A DNA stretch of 64,000 bases from NCBI RefSeq assembly GCF_004770265.1, contig NZ_RQGQ01000011.1, positions 248,001-312,000 of the forward strand, in the 5' to 3' direction. A program made the translations under genes and the position numbers. The DNA is from Leptospira congkakensis (lineage in GTDB: Bacteria; Spirochaetota; Leptospiria; Leptospirales; Leptospiraceae). Positions 28,189-37,226 of this stretch are shown here, one piece after another. Position 1 is the first letter of the stretch. Every line of letters starts with the position of its first letter. The notes under the pieces were generated by a model. The model was not told the origin of the DNA, did not search any database, and saw only the letters and a program-made list of their open reading frames with translations.

Positions 28189-28626
28189 TCAATCCATCGA
28201 TTCTTCATAAATTTGATCAATAATCCGTTTGAAAGTTTTAAAATCTTGGGTTGATAGTTTTTTAAACATTCGTTTTCTTTCCTCCGTCACAACAGAAGCC
28301 ATCAACTGATAAATCTCGGAACCTTTTTTGGTTGGATACACTTGATTTTTTCTGCGATCTTCCAGATTCGCTTGGATTTTGATCCAACCCTTTTCTTCCA
28401 TATTCCGAAGGGCTCTTGCCATGGAAGGTCTATCATCAAAATCCCGACCCAAATCCGATTGGCTACAACCAGGTTGTTTCATCAAACGAACTAGAACAAA
28501 CCACTGTTCCGGAAAAAGTTCAAGTCCATTCGCCGTTGCCAAACGCATAAATTGGCGACGTAACGAACGAACCGTCCTATAAATCAAATATGCATAGGAA
28601 TTTTCTAAATCAAATGAATCTAACAT
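28189..28626 (-). CDS. MarR-family regulator
   Basis: A 145-residue winged-helix regulator. The DNA-reading region is QSDLGRDFDDRPSMARALRNMEEKGWI (about 66-92), with the wing KIQANLEDRRKNQVYPT, and dimer helices at both ends. Its operator copies lie at its own start codon and in front of the next gene, so it probably represses itself and the NTF2-like gene. The ATG lies one base after the operator core and no purine-rich ribosome-binding site is visible, which suggests leaderless translation or a weak site. The inducer is unknown. Confidence 0.88.
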   Translation of the reverse strand: MLDSFDLENSYAYLIYRTVRSLRRQFMRLATANGLELFPEQWFVLVRLMKQPGCSQSDLGRDFDDRPSMARALRNMEEKGWIKIQANLEDRRKNQVYPTKKGSEIYQLMASVVTEERKRMFKKLSTQDFKTFKRIIDQIYEESMD

Positions 28627-28627
28627 A

Positions 28628-28643
28628 TGTTGCTATAGCAACA
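28628..28643. promoter_or_regulatory. MarR operator at the marR start
   Basis: TGTTGCTATAGCAACA, a perfect 16-base palindrome, ends one base before the marR start codon on the minus strand. It shares its core with the 28156-28175 site. Confidence 0.8.
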
Positions 28644-28697
28644 ATTAAGACGGGCGAAAATATTGTAAATTACAAATTCATAAGAAAAAGAAAATTT

Positions 28698-28723
28698 CCA
28701 GACCCAGTCGGCACCAAGCCTGG
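28698..28723 (-). terminator. Likely terminator of ankyrin lipoprotein gene
   Basis: Read on the minus strand just after the ankyrin gene stop, the arms CCAGGCTT and GGGTCTGG pair using G-T wobbles, then a T-rich run follows. It would stop transcription before marR. Confidence 0.4.
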
Positions 28724-28731
28724 ATATATTT

Positions 28732-29685
28732 TTAAAAGATTAAATTAAACCACCAAAAAAATAAAAGATCCGCAAACGTATAAAAAGCCTCTCTTCCTGC
28801 TTTTTTTAAAGCAAATTCCGGTTTTTGAATGTCAGGAAATTTTTCTAATAATAATTTCTGAGCCTCTTTCGCTTCGGGGTTGTCGTAACTGAAAATTCTT
28901 TGAAATGCAGTTCGATTTGTAGTTTGGATTTTGTGATGTAAAATTCCCAAATCAATATCTTTCTTCAATATTTCTTTCAAAATTTCCAAAGATAATTTTC
29001 TTACTTTTTCATCTTTAGAATTTAAATTATAAAATCCTAACATAGGAGCTTGCACTCGGTTACAACAATTCAAATTTAGATTCCTATCCATATAGGATTG
29101 AAACAAATCGATAGATTGAAAATAAACAGGATAATAACTTATGATTTCTGCGGCCAATGGTTCATTCGAATAATCTAACTTACTATTCAAAGAAGATACA
29201 AACTCAATGACTTGTTTGGCTTTTTCTTTTTCTTCGATTCCTCGTGCTGACGAATTATTAGAAAACAAACCTTTTTTCCAAGCGATAGTCATGATTGTAT
29301 AATGTCGATAAGTCCTTGCATTGATATCGGCACCTTTAGAAATCAAATACTTTGCAACTTCTATATGACCATACTTAACCGCCAAATGTAAGGGAGTTTG
29401 ATAACCTTCTTTTGCTCCAAATTCGGAAAAAGTTCCTGACTCGGCATTCACATCGGCACCCTTCTCGATTAGTTTTTTAACCAAATCCAAATGCCCATAT
29501 TCAGCAGCATAATGCAAAGGAGTTAATCCAAATTTGCCTTCTTTGTCCCACTCAGGTGAATTGTTTTCAATCGACGCAGATGCTTGAGTAACATCTCCTG
29601 ACTTAATATTCTTAATTAAAACTGTATCGCTTGCACAATTGATCAAAAAAAACAAAACAAGAAAAATCGAAATACTTAGTTTCAT
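28732..29685 (-). CDS. Ankyrin-repeat lipoprotein
   Basis: A 317-residue protein from the ATG at 29685 (MKLSISIFLVLFFLINC). The start is favoured by AAGGTG at five bases' spacing and by the signal peptide with lipobox LINC; an upstream in-frame start would bury the signal. Three ankyrin repeats lie near the N-terminus: GLTPLHYAAEYGHLDLVKKLIEKGADVNAE, then YQTPLHLAVKYGHIEVAKYLISKGADINAR, then a degenerate third. The rest is helical and unrecognised. Ankyrin repeats mediate protein contacts; partner and location (probably outer membrane) are inferred. Confidence 0.8.
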   Translation of the reverse strand: MKLSISIFLVLFFLINCASDTVLIKNIKSGDVTQASASIENNSPEWDKEGKFGLTPLHYAAEYGHLDLVKKLIEKGADVNAESGTFSEFGAKEGYQTPLHLAVKYGHIEVAKYLISKGADINARTYRHYTIMTIAWKKGLFSNNSSARGIEEKEKAKQVIEFVSSLNSKLDYSNEPLAAEIISYYPVYFQSIDLFQSYMDRNLNLNCCNRVQAPMLGFYNLNSKDEKVRKLSLEILKEILKKDIDLGILHHKIQTTNRTAFQRIFSYDNPEAKEAQKLLLEKFPDIQKPEFALKKAGREAFYTFADLLFFWWFNLIF

Positions 29686-29869
29686 ATACACCTTTTTATA
29701 AATTTTACTAAAACTACGTTTAACATATGTTTTTTCAATGTATTTTTTGAATCTTAAATTCAGAACGGACGGTTTCCAATGGAAACAAATGACAAACAAT
29801 CTTCCTTGACAACAAAAGCATCTTATTTATAGTCTAAAGTTTTTGCTTAAAATTTATTGGAGTATGAAT

Positions 29870-30286
29870 ATGAATACTAAGAACAAAATCTATATGACTC
29901 ATTTTGACTATAATCGATTACAATCTTTAGTTTTGGATTATAAAAAGAGAAACATAACAAACAACAATCTAAAAGATCTTTTAGGAGAAATGGAAAGAGC
30001 CCAAAAAGTAGACTCTCACTCCATTCCACCTAACTATGTTACAATGAATTCAGTCATTGAAGTTAAAAACTTGGAAGAATTGGAATTTAAAGAATTTCGA
30101 TTGGTATTCCCTGAAGATGCAAATACCGAAGAAAACAAAATCTCCGTACTGGCACCCATTGGAACAGCAGTTTTAGGTTATAAAACTGGTGATGTCATCC
30201 AATGGAAAGTTCCAGGCGGAGAAAACCAATTCCAAATTACAAACATCAAGTATCAACCAGAAGCCAATGGAGATTTCCATCTCTAA
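29870..30286 (+). CDS. GreA/GreB-like (Rnk-type) protein
   Basis: About 138 residues from the ATG at 29870, chosen because TTGGAG has seven-base spacing there; the ATG six bases earlier is too close. The C-terminal half matches the GreA/GreB FKBP-like domain: VTMNSVIEVKNL, FRLVFPEDANTEENKISVLAPIGTAVLGYKTGDVIQWKVPGG. The N-terminal helical part lacks the full acidic coiled-coil of GreA and resembles Rnk-like regulators of nucleoside diphosphate kinase. A role as an RNA-polymerase-associated protein is probable. Confidence 0.8.
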   Translation: MNTKNKIYMTHFDYNRLQSLVLDYKKRNITNNNLKDLLGEMERAQKVDSHSIPPNYVTMNSVIEVKNLEELEFKEFRLVFPEDANTEENKISVLAPIGTAVLGYKTGDVIQWKVPGGENQFQITNIKYQPEANGDFHL

Positions 30287-30314
30287 AATCCTAAAAACCA
30301 TCTATTATTAGTTT

Positions 30315-30432
30315 GGCGTTCCCAATCAAACGTAAGATGATTCTCTATTCGACTAATGGGCCGGGCTCCTACGGGGTCCGCTCACGCTCCCGTCTGCCTA
30401 AAGGCAGACTAAACCCTCCAGATCCCTAACGC
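30315..30432. repeat. Intergenic repeat, copy 1 of 3 (118 bp)
   Basis: A GC-rich element starting GGCGTTCCCAAT and ending TCCCTAACGC. Inside, GTCTGCC (30392-30398) and GGCAGAC (30403-30409) form a perfect stem with a four-base loop, after a GGGCTCCTACGGGGTCCGC block that can also pair. It lies between convergent genes. Copies 2 and 3 are at 53597-53714 and 61793-61922; copy 2 has the same length. Confidence 0.75.
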
Positions 30433-30435
30433 TTG

Positions 30436-30795
30436 TCATACTTCGTTTAAAACAGTTTTGCACTGATTTGAGATTGATGCCTCATTTTGAAATAGACATT
30501 TTAAAATACGACCTCCACCTGGAATGATCCAACGACAATATTCGCTTACATCTTCTTTGCAAAAACCTTGGGACTTAGTCTTCATTGTATCAGAAAGAGC
30601 ACTCTGGCCTGCTTCACAAACATCGGATAAATTTTTTCCTTTTTCCTTCAAACATTGTAAAATTCTGGCTTTTGTAGGTTTCACTCCCTGACAATATGTT
30701 GCGATTTCGGGTTGGCAAATTTCATAAATGGTTTTTGTCTCTGCAAACAAACCAAAGTTAAAACAAAAAATAAGAATAGGTAACGATCGTTTCAT
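30436..30795 (-). CDS. Secreted GLG1-type cysteine-rich repeat protein
   Basis: A 119-residue exported protein from the ATG at 30795 (MKRSLPILIF), preceded by AAGGA; a GTG at 30816 is an unlikely alternative. After a signal peptide ending near FGLFA there are two repeats with identical spacing C-x7-C-x12-C-x11-C: CQPEIATYC...C...C and CKEDVSEYC...C...C. This is the GLG1 (Golgi Cys-rich) repeat known from eukaryotes and some bacteria. The likely location is the periplasm, with disulfides inside each repeat. Function unknown. Confidence 0.75.
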   Translation of the reverse strand: MKRSLPILIFCFNFGLFAETKTIYEICQPEIATYCQGVKPTKARILQCLKEKGKNLSDVCEAGQSALSDTMKTKSQGFCKEDVSEYCRWIIPGGGRILKCLFQNEASISNQCKTVLNEV

Positions 30796-31168
30796 ATTTA
30801 GATGAATCCTTTTCACGTAGAATGGTTTTAAATGGTTTCTAGAAGATCAATTTTCGTATCCGCAAATCAACAAAACAAGTCCATTATATTGTAAAAATGC
30901 TGTTTTCATTGAACAAAAATTGTATTTTTATCGATTTCCGCACTAGTAATTCACAGTTTCCGGTTCAAAAAAAGATTCAAAAAAGGCTCGTATTTCAGGA
31001 ATTTACATTGAATTCCAGACCCATTTACCTAATGGTTTTCCCTAATCAAAAACCTGGAATTTTTATAAATATAAACTTCTAAAAGCTATTTCCAACAAAA
31101 CGCTCCGTTAGGTTTTATTTGTTTGACTGTTATGCGGTAATTTCCGATAATTAATAACATATAAACTT
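30796..31168. other. Intergenic region between divergent small genes
   Basis: About 370 bases of AT-rich sequence. The minus-strand end carries the ribosome-binding site of the GLG1-type gene. Near 31150-31165 AT-rich stretches could form a promoter for the lipoprotein gene. A 61-codon plus-strand reading frame (30897-31082) looks like chance. No repeat or RNA structure was seen. Confidence 0.35.
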
Positions 31169-31678
31169 ATGAATATTTTAATTAACAAATACACTTTTTT
31201 AATAACGAGTATGTTCTCCGTTTTTCTTTCCTGTTCCCCAAAAGATTCCGACCAAAACAAAGAAATTTTGGCTTTATTAGTATTACCTAAACTATCAACA
31301 AGCAGTAGTTCCTCAGAAGGTGTATGTAATGGATATTCTATTTACGAAATCAATAACGGACCAGTTAATTTTAGGCCGACAACAGGCATTATTTATATGA
31401 ACGTAACTGCTAAGATAGGTTCAGTTTTAACAATAAACTCAACGACTACTTCCTTGAATTCAGGTTCAGGATATATATTCAACATGTTTCATTTCAATAA
31501 AAGAATCACCTGTCCTGTGAGCGGTACTCCCAGCTCATCTACAATCTATAACGAAGTTCGAACAGCAAATAGAGTGACTCTCACTTTTACAGTGGCAGGA
31601 ACATACGGACTTCAACTATTCACAGCCACGAATTCCTTAGAATCGGTGACAGATTTAAATTCTACCTTTGTAGAATAG
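31169..31678 (+). CDS. Hypothetical lipoprotein
   Basis: A 169-residue protein with signal peptide MNILINKYTFLITSMFSVFLSC, a convincing lipobox. The mature part has a serine run (TSSSSSEG), one Cys pair (VCNGY and RITCPV), and beta-rich sequence ending VTLTFTVAGTYGLQLFTATN. No domain recognised; many Leptospira lipoproteins of this kind sit on the outer membrane. The stop is followed directly by a hairpin shared with the convergent glycosyltransferase gene. Confidence 0.6.
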   Translation: MNILINKYTFLITSMFSVFLSCSPKDSDQNKEILALLVLPKLSTSSSSSEGVCNGYSIYEINNGPVNFRPTTGIIYMNVTAKIGSVLTINSTTTSLNSGSGYIFNMFHFNKRITCPVSGTPSSSTIYNEVRTANRVTLTFTVAGTYGLQLFTATNSLESVTDLNSTFVE

Positions 31679-31704
31679 TTTTTACCTTTGGTACAAAGTA
31701 AAAA
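31679..31704. terminator. Bidirectional terminator
   Basis: TTTTTAC and GTAAAAA (31679-31685 and 31698-31704) pair with a further TTTG/CAAA inside and a bulged C. The T and A runs on the two sides fit termination in both directions. It overlaps the end of the glycosyltransferase gene. Confidence 0.5.
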
Positions 31705-32302
31705 GAAGTGACGATGGCAAATGGAGAAAATATCCAAACTTTAATAATAAGTTAAGTACTGACTGTTTGAGGATTCCATTTTTCAGAAAGCGATGGGCAG
31801 AAGTTATGGCTGGGTAAGATAACAAAACTGGCCATAAAATTTTTCTGAATTTCAAACTTAGTTCTGTATCTTCAAAGATCGACTCAAGGCTCAGATCCGA
31901 CTTCCAGAGCCTTCGATCGAAAAAAACACAATGATCAAGATAAACAATTCCCTTACACTTTGTACGAATATAATTTGAATACCAAGAAATAAAACGTAAC
32001 AGAAAATGGTGTTGGTCAAACTGATGATAGAATCCACCCCAAACTCTTTCCTGATCTACTTTACAACTTAATTGGATTAGGTGGTCAATTGCTTCTTTGG
32101 GAAGTAGTGTTCGCGGATGATGAAAAAGAATCACCTCACCTTTGGATCTATGAAACCCAATATTTAATCTTTCCGCCCTAGTGAAGGCTTCTTTAGTAGA
32201 GATTAGAATGATTTCAACTAAAGGATGATCCCAATATCCATTGAGAGAATTCTGAAACAGTGAACCTTCTCCGCTGTCTGTGGGAACAATGATACTCAGC
32301 AT
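31682..32302 (-). CDS. Glycosyltransferase, family 2-like (TIGR04283 type)
   Basis: A 206-residue protein. The N-terminus MLSIIVPTDSGEG and the central segment TRAERLNIGFHRSKGEVILFHHPRTLLP match the pattern of TIGR04283-type glycosyltransferases, in which the DxD is often replaced; here HHPRTLL stands at that place. Later SWYSNYIRTKCKGIVYLDHCVFFDRRLW resembles the acceptor region, and two hydrophobic stretches follow near the C-terminus. Donor and acceptor are unknown. It follows the OmpA-like lipoprotein gene by seven bases, so it is in the same operon. Confidence 0.7.
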   Translation of the reverse strand: MLSIIVPTDSGEGSLFQNSLNGYWDHPLVEIILISTKEAFTRAERLNIGFHRSKGEVILFHHPRTLLPKEAIDHLIQLSCKVDQERVWGGFYHQFDQHHFLLRFISWYSNYIRTKCKGIVYLDHCVFFDRRLWKSDLSLESIFEDTELSLKFRKILWPVLLSYPAITSAHRFLKNGILKQSVLNLLLKFGYFLHLPSSLLFTLYQR

Positions 32303-32309
32303 AAGGAGA

Positions 32310-33083
32310 TCATTCTTTAATCAAAAAAATCTGAATTAAAGACTGGGAATCACTAGTATTTTCTTTAACGGAACTTGGTAGATCTCTATCAGAAATGAAT
32401 GTTCGGATTCTTTTTTCATCAATCGACTCTTTATTTAAAACTTGTCTCACTTCATCAAAACGACGTTTCACAAGGCGAACTTGATAAGCTAAATCACCCG
32501 TTGTATGCGATTTTCCTACGAGTATTACTTTATATGGCTCCTCTGATTTTAAAATCTCGCGAGCTAAAGTGGTCAACTTAGTTTTAGACTCTTCTGTAAT
32601 CTGATAATCATCAGGGATGAAGTATACCATTTGTAGGGGAGATGTTTGACCTTCAGCTTTCCAGTGTGCTAATTTGGAATTCGAAACATCCGCTAATGGT
32701 TCATTTTTTAAAAATTCAAATACCACCGATTGGGGACAATAGACTTTGATTTCGGTCGAAGAGTTAAAAGAAAGCAAAAAACCCAAAGCTGTAAAAACAA
32801 TATCCCAAGGTTTTGCATAAGATTTAGATTCCAATACAAATAGATTCGTCTGGTTTAAATTACTTTTAGAATTCGTATCCAAACCATGTGAATAAATAGG
32901 TAATAAAAACAATACACGATAAGTACGTTCTTCCGACCTTATCTCACAACCACTCTGCAAGCTGACAGGAAGATGACGTTTCGATTCTAATGGGATTCCA
33001 AGAGAAGTGCAGGAAACAAAAAAAGAACCTGCGAAGGAAAAAGCAAAAATTAACTTTTTTAAATTCTGATTTCTAAATACCAT
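32310..33083 (-). CDS. OmpA-like domain lipoprotein
   Basis: A 257-residue protein with signal peptide ending FFVSC. The N-terminal half has a Bor-like stretch (CEIRSEERTYRVLFLLPIYSHG). The C-terminal half, MVYFIPDDYQITEESKTKLTTLAREIL...VILVGKSHTTGDLAYQVRLVKRRFDEVRQVL, fits the OmpA peptidoglycan-binding fold, with a VxGHxD-like strand in altered form. It probably links the outer membrane to the cell wall. The glycosyltransferase gene follows closely. Confidence in the OmpA assignment is moderate because the usual signature is diverged. Confidence 0.6.
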   Translation of the reverse strand: MVFRNQNLKKLIFAFSFAGSFFVSCTSLGIPLESKRHLPVSLQSGCEIRSEERTYRVLFLLPIYSHGLDTNSKSNLNQTNLFVLESKSYAKPWDIVFTALGFLLSFNSSTEIKVYCPQSVVFEFLKNEPLADVSNSKLAHWKAEGQTSPLQMVYFIPDDYQITEESKTKLTTLAREILKSEEPYKVILVGKSHTTGDLAYQVRLVKRRFDEVRQVLNKESIDEKRIRTFISDRDLPSSVKENTSDSQSLIQIFLIKE

Positions 33084-33135
33084 AATGATTCAGAAGGAAT
33101 CATTATGGCTCCAAGAAGGAAACTGTTTTTCGTGA

Positions 33136-34338
33136 TCATTCCTTACTAATTCCAAATTTCGGTAAAAAATACCCAATATGTCTTCCACCAGTAGGATTCG
33201 GTTGATTAGGTCCTGGTGATGGAAGTGTCCAGGAGTCCAAATACTCACCGTTTGTTGCGATAAAATCAGCGTTTAGATGGTAGGTTTGAAAATCATTTTC
33301 TTTGTGATCAAATTTGATAAAGTCAATCGGTGAAAACTTTGCAGAAGTTAAGCCAGATTCGGTCTGGTATACAAAGTTGTTCGTTGCATACATATCCAAA
33401 ATTAAACTTTCTCTGTTCCCCTCAGGTAAATCTAAAACGATCAGACCATCTTCATTATAACGATCCATCGTATATTCATCATATAAGTATTCAAAATCCA
33501 AACGATCGGTAAAGGGTGCCGTTAATAAACCCCAAAAAGGATTAGCATTAGGGTCTGCTAGTTCTGCAGCTTTTGTTCCTGAATTTTTATGAATCCGTGG
33601 AGAATAAACAGCATGATCTTTTAAACTTAGATATCCAGTTGTTTCAGAGATAAAATAATCAATGGAATTTACTTTTTCTATGCTATTATCAAATGGGTAT
33701 GCGTTTAATAAATTTCGTTTGCCATACTGCGGATCTGATTTTCCAGTTTCGGATTCATTCCACATAGTATAGGATATATATTTATTATGAGGATTTTCCA
33801 ACTTAGAATCATCTAACTCACATTTAATGGCTCCAATTCTGAGTCCAATGCGATTATACTTTCCGTCTTTCCAGGCAAACGGATCAACATTACCAGATCC
33901 ACTTACTCCGTAAAAAGTTTTTCCAGAATCGAATGGATAACTGACTTTCATTCGCCCACCGTTTTGGTTATCCATCCAATCTCCATCATAAACGAGAGCA
34001 GAGGCGTTGGAAATACGTTCATTTCCGGGGGGTACGGATCCTTTTTCCCATAACAAAATGGAATAAACATTCAATCTGGCTTTTTTACATCCAACCGAAT
34101 GATTTAATTTTCCATCATTTAGAAAGCGAGCAGGGAGTGGATTACTACCACTTGCCTTAGAATTTTTTACTGCGGTTTGAGAGTTGGTCGAATCCACAAT
34201 CCTAAAGACTATATTCTTTTGAGATAAAAGAAACAAACCAAGAAACAATTCTTCAGAAAGATCATTCTTTTTAGTTGGGCCGCAAGAGGCCGCAAGTAAA
34301 GAAAATATGGATACTAGTAAAGTGATTTTAATTTTCAT
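33136..34338 (-). CDS. Large hypothetical lipoprotein (downstream partner)
   Basis: About 400 residues from the ATG at 34338 (MKIKITLLVSIFSLLAASC), favoured by TGGAG at about eight bases' spacing. The lipobox is AASC. The mature part has many aromatic and charged beta strands, motifs such as VYDGDWMDNQNGGRMKV and DEYTMDRYNEDGLIVLDLP, and a proline-rich C-terminal PSPGPNQPNPTGGRH. No family recognised with confidence. The start lies five bases after the stop of the 34344 gene, so the two large lipoproteins are cotranscribed and may act together on the cell surface. Confidence 0.65.
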   Translation of the reverse strand: MKIKITLLVSIFSLLAASCGPTKKNDLSEELFLGLFLLSQKNIVFRIVDSTNSQTAVKNSKASGSNPLPARFLNDGKLNHSVGCKKARLNVYSILLWEKGSVPPGNERISNASALVYDGDWMDNQNGGRMKVSYPFDSGKTFYGVSGSGNVDPFAWKDGKYNRIGLRIGAIKCELDDSKLENPHNKYISYTMWNESETGKSDPQYGKRNLLNAYPFDNSIEKVNSIDYFISETTGYLSLKDHAVYSPRIHKNSGTKAAELADPNANPFWGLLTAPFTDRLDFEYLYDEYTMDRYNEDGLIVLDLPEGNRESLILDMYATNNFVYQTESGLTSAKFSPIDFIKFDHKENDFQTYHLNADFIATNGEYLDSWTLPSPGPNQPNPTGGRHIGYFLPKFGISKE

Positions 34339-34343
34339 ATGTT

Positions 34344-37226
34344 TTACTCCACGCACTCATCTGATATTGGATTTAACAACTTTTGGTTTGTACGAATGGT
34401 CAGGTTGTCACTGAAAATGAGCTCCTGGTTATCGACATCGAAAAATTTTCCTCTTACTGACCAAGGATCAGAAACTTCCATTTGATACACTGCACTTGGA
34501 GAGTAATCACAACGAGTAATGTTCAAAGGCCCACCATAGTTTGGACAATAAAAACTAGTGGAGGTCACAATCTTTCCATCTTGGACAGAAGCATTAGTCC
34601 ACTGAGTGTCAAATACCGCTTTCTTGAGGTTTGCATTGTATTTGTAAACGGCAGCCTTTCTGTTCAACGCTCCCTTGTCAAATTGGATACGAATATCTTT
34701 GTTTGTGTAAGTCAACGCAACATCAGGAACAGTGCAATACACGGGAACAGAATCATAAACCGAAATTTGCTGAGGAATTAAAATGCATAGATACCCATAA
34801 GGAATGACGGCTGAAAGATTCAAACAATTCCTAAAATCAGGGTTCTCAATTCTACGTTCTACCGTTCTCCAACTACAGATAGCGCTTGTCTGTCGGTCAT
34901 ACTTGTAGAGTTCAGGAATCCTTAAATTGAGTTTTAAGTAAGCTGGCGGGTTAGAATTAACATTATCAAAATCCATTAACCTTGAAAAGTTAAGATTTAC
35001 CTTAGCATTATTCGGGCAATTCACAAGATTCACGTTGTTAATTCTTGGTAAAGAAGGAGTCAACCTATCGGCAGTCGTAAAGAAACGAGAAGCGGCAGTC
35101 GTGACGGATGCAATTCCATCAATATTACGTATCCCTGAAGGTATTGTATACTCGTATTCCTTATCACTCAATACTTGATCTGGATTCAAGTGGTAAATGG
35201 CCTCGCCGATTACAGGATCGTAAGATGTCAAATTTACGTATTGAGAACCTCCATCAGAAAGATTTTCCAAACGAAGGGAATTGAATTCTAGAGAGTTTCT
35301 ATCCATGACATCACTAAACTTAACTTTTATGTTAATGCCGCTGAAGTAAAAAACATCTCTCTCATGATCGGGAGAAACTGAAGTTACTAGTGGAGGAGTG
35401 ACATCAGTGGTTCTAAATGGATGAAGTTTTCCTGTTGTCATCGCATTTCCGAAACGATCCTGAATGCCAGGTAGAATTTCTAGTTCGTATTCGGTTTTTT
35501 CAACGAGTGAGTTTGCTGGAAAATGTACATTCACTCGAAGGTTTGCATTATCGTAATCAACAGAATTAATCGCTATTAAAGAACCTGACTGTTTGGCCCT
35601 TAAAATAAACTTATTCTGTATACTAGAACTATTCAATGCTTCACTAAAATCCACGCGAAAACTAGTAACTGTTGGATCCACTCTTTCGCCTTCAGGAAGG
35701 ATCAAACGGATGTAAGGTGCTTCGGTATCTTCTGTAATCAAAAAGAACTGTTTGGTTAACACAGCTAACAAATTGCCAGACGTATCCTTTGCCTCTGAAG
35801 AAGAAACCAAGAGATATGCGGAATCACTCCGTAATGGTTTAGAAGGATTGAAGGTAAAATTTGCTGTTTTTTGGTCTGGACTTAGAGAGGAGAAGATGAT
35901 TTCAGGATCACCATAACCAACTAACCCAAATCCTTTTATCGTAGCTGGATCCATCGGCTCACTAAAATGAATTTTAAACTCGGTGATGTTGGGGTTTACA
36001 TCTTGTCCCTCTGGTTCAATAGAAGTTACCATTGGTGAAATGATATCCACAGTATGGAAGGATGTTACTAATCGGTATCCATTTTCCAAATTACCAATTT
36101 CATCGGTAACTCCGTTTACATACAAAGCATAGTTTGCATCAGAGTCGAGGGTGAATTCGTTTTTATAGGTAACAATTTTTCTGTCTAAGGAAATCGACAC
36201 AAATCTTAATGGAACATAGAGATTTTGATCTCTAGAGATAAAGCCAGAATGAATGACCGTCAATTCGTTTACTGGCTCATTGAAAGTAACGGTAAAAAGA
36301 TTTCCAGGTTGTAAAGGGAGAACATTTGTATTAGGAGTTCCAGAAACAATCTGTGGAGCGATCGTATCATTGTTATTGGTTGGATCATAAGGAAAGGAAT
36401 CAATGATATTAGGAGCTCCATCCTGATCAAAATCATCAAGAGGGAATGCTAGTCTTAATGGATCCGTTCCCGGAGCATATTCTACTTTAACAATATTCAT
36501 AAATGGTAAAAAAGTTCTAGCGAATAAGGAATAAAAACGATTTCGATTGCTGAGTTGATTGATATCATTCAAATAATTACGAAACTGTACAGTGGCCATG
36601 CGAATCGCTGCTGAATCCGTGATGACCCTAGCTACAATCATTTCAATATTTACATGGAGTGCTGCATAAATGGAAAAATGGTTTAGTTCTGTGGAGAGTT
36701 TTCCCGCAATGGCATCGACACTTGTTTTCTGTTGTTCCCATTCTTTTGTAGCAGGATTAAAATAATAAATTTGAGTGAGTTCGTTTTGAATTTGAGACTG
36801 AACAGATTTAGGATCATATTTGGTAGTCAGAGTCACTGGCTTTGAAAAACTTGTGCCCTCGGGTTCTAGTATCAACTTAGAAGCGACTGGAGTCATTCCA
36901 GGAATATCAGTTCCTTTCATTTCTTCCACTCGCATAGTGATCACCACATCACCAGATAACGCATCTCGAGGAATGTTTAAGGAAAAGGCTTGGTTTTCAA
37001 TCGTACCACCGTTTTTTCCAATGGTTCTCGAAACAGATCCATTGCCTAAAAAGTAAACAGATGCCATAAGGAATTGATTCCTTAATTGTAAGGCGTCTTG
37101 ATTTTTATTCGATTGGAAAAGATTAAAATTTCCATCCCCGTCCATAAAAGCTGCACAGGATAAAAATACAGTCGATACAATACCTAAAGTAAGGCTAACG
37201 CATAACCTTTTAAAGAAACGTTCCAT
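34344..37226 (-). CDS. Very large lipoprotein with repeated bacterial Ig-like domains
   Basis: About 960 residues from the ATG at 37226 (MERFFKRLCVS), with CGGAG at suitable spacing; a longer start would add 15 residues before the signal sequence. The lipobox is FLSCAAF. A ZU5-like segment (about 55-135, KNGGTIENQAFSLNIPRDAL) is followed by four SbsA-type Ig-like repeats, each starting near a DxxxP-xV-xxxxPxxG pattern and containing VxFSEP-M/L (VTFNEPV, IHFSEPMD, VDFSEALN, VKFSDVMD). The C-terminal part holds Cys pairs. It is probably an outer-surface adhesin-like or structural protein. It precedes a second large lipoprotein gene. Confidence 0.8.
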   Translation of the reverse strand: MERFFKRLCVSLTLGIVSTVFLSCAAFMDGDGNFNLFQSNKNQDALQLRNQFLMASVYFLGNGSVSRTIGKNGGTIENQAFSLNIPRDALSGDVVITMRVEEMKGTDIPGMTPVASKLILEPEGTSFSKPVTLTTKYDPKSVQSQIQNELTQIYYFNPATKEWEQQKTSVDAIAGKLSTELNHFSIYAALHVNIEMIVARVITDSAAIRMATVQFRNYLNDINQLSNRNRFYSLFARTFLPFMNIVKVEYAPGTDPLRLAFPLDDFDQDGAPNIIDSFPYDPTNNNDTIAPQIVSGTPNTNVLPLQPGNLFTVTFNEPVNELTVIHSGFISRDQNLYVPLRFVSISLDRKIVTYKNEFTLDSDANYALYVNGVTDEIGNLENGYRLVTSFHTVDIISPMVTSIEPEGQDVNPNITEFKIHFSEPMDPATIKGFGLVGYGDPEIIFSSLSPDQKTANFTFNPSKPLRSDSAYLLVSSSEAKDTSGNLLAVLTKQFFLITEDTEAPYIRLILPEGERVDPTVTSFRVDFSEALNSSSIQNKFILRAKQSGSLIAINSVDYDNANLRVNVHFPANSLVEKTEYELEILPGIQDRFGNAMTTGKLHPFRTTDVTPPLVTSVSPDHERDVFYFSGINIKVKFSDVMDRNSLEFNSLRLENLSDGGSQYVNLTSYDPVIGEAIYHLNPDQVLSDKEYEYTIPSGIRNIDGIASVTTAASRFFTTADRLTPSLPRINNVNLVNCPNNAKVNLNFSRLMDFDNVNSNPPAYLKLNLRIPELYKYDRQTSAICSWRTVERRIENPDFRNCLNLSAVIPYGYLCILIPQQISVYDSVPVYCTVPDVALTYTNKDIRIQFDKGALNRKAAVYKYNANLKKAVFDTQWTNASVQDGKIVTSTSFYCPNYGGPLNITRCDYSPSAVYQMEVSDPWSVRGKFFDVDNQELIFSDNLTIRTNQKLLNPISDECVE

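Noticed and set aside
30315..30432. Integron attC site or tRNA-like structure
   Set aside because: The ends resemble GTTA/TAAC core sequences and hairpins are present, but the exact 7-base core pattern is not met and there is no integrase gene in the window; the sequence does not fold as a tRNA cloverleaf by eye.
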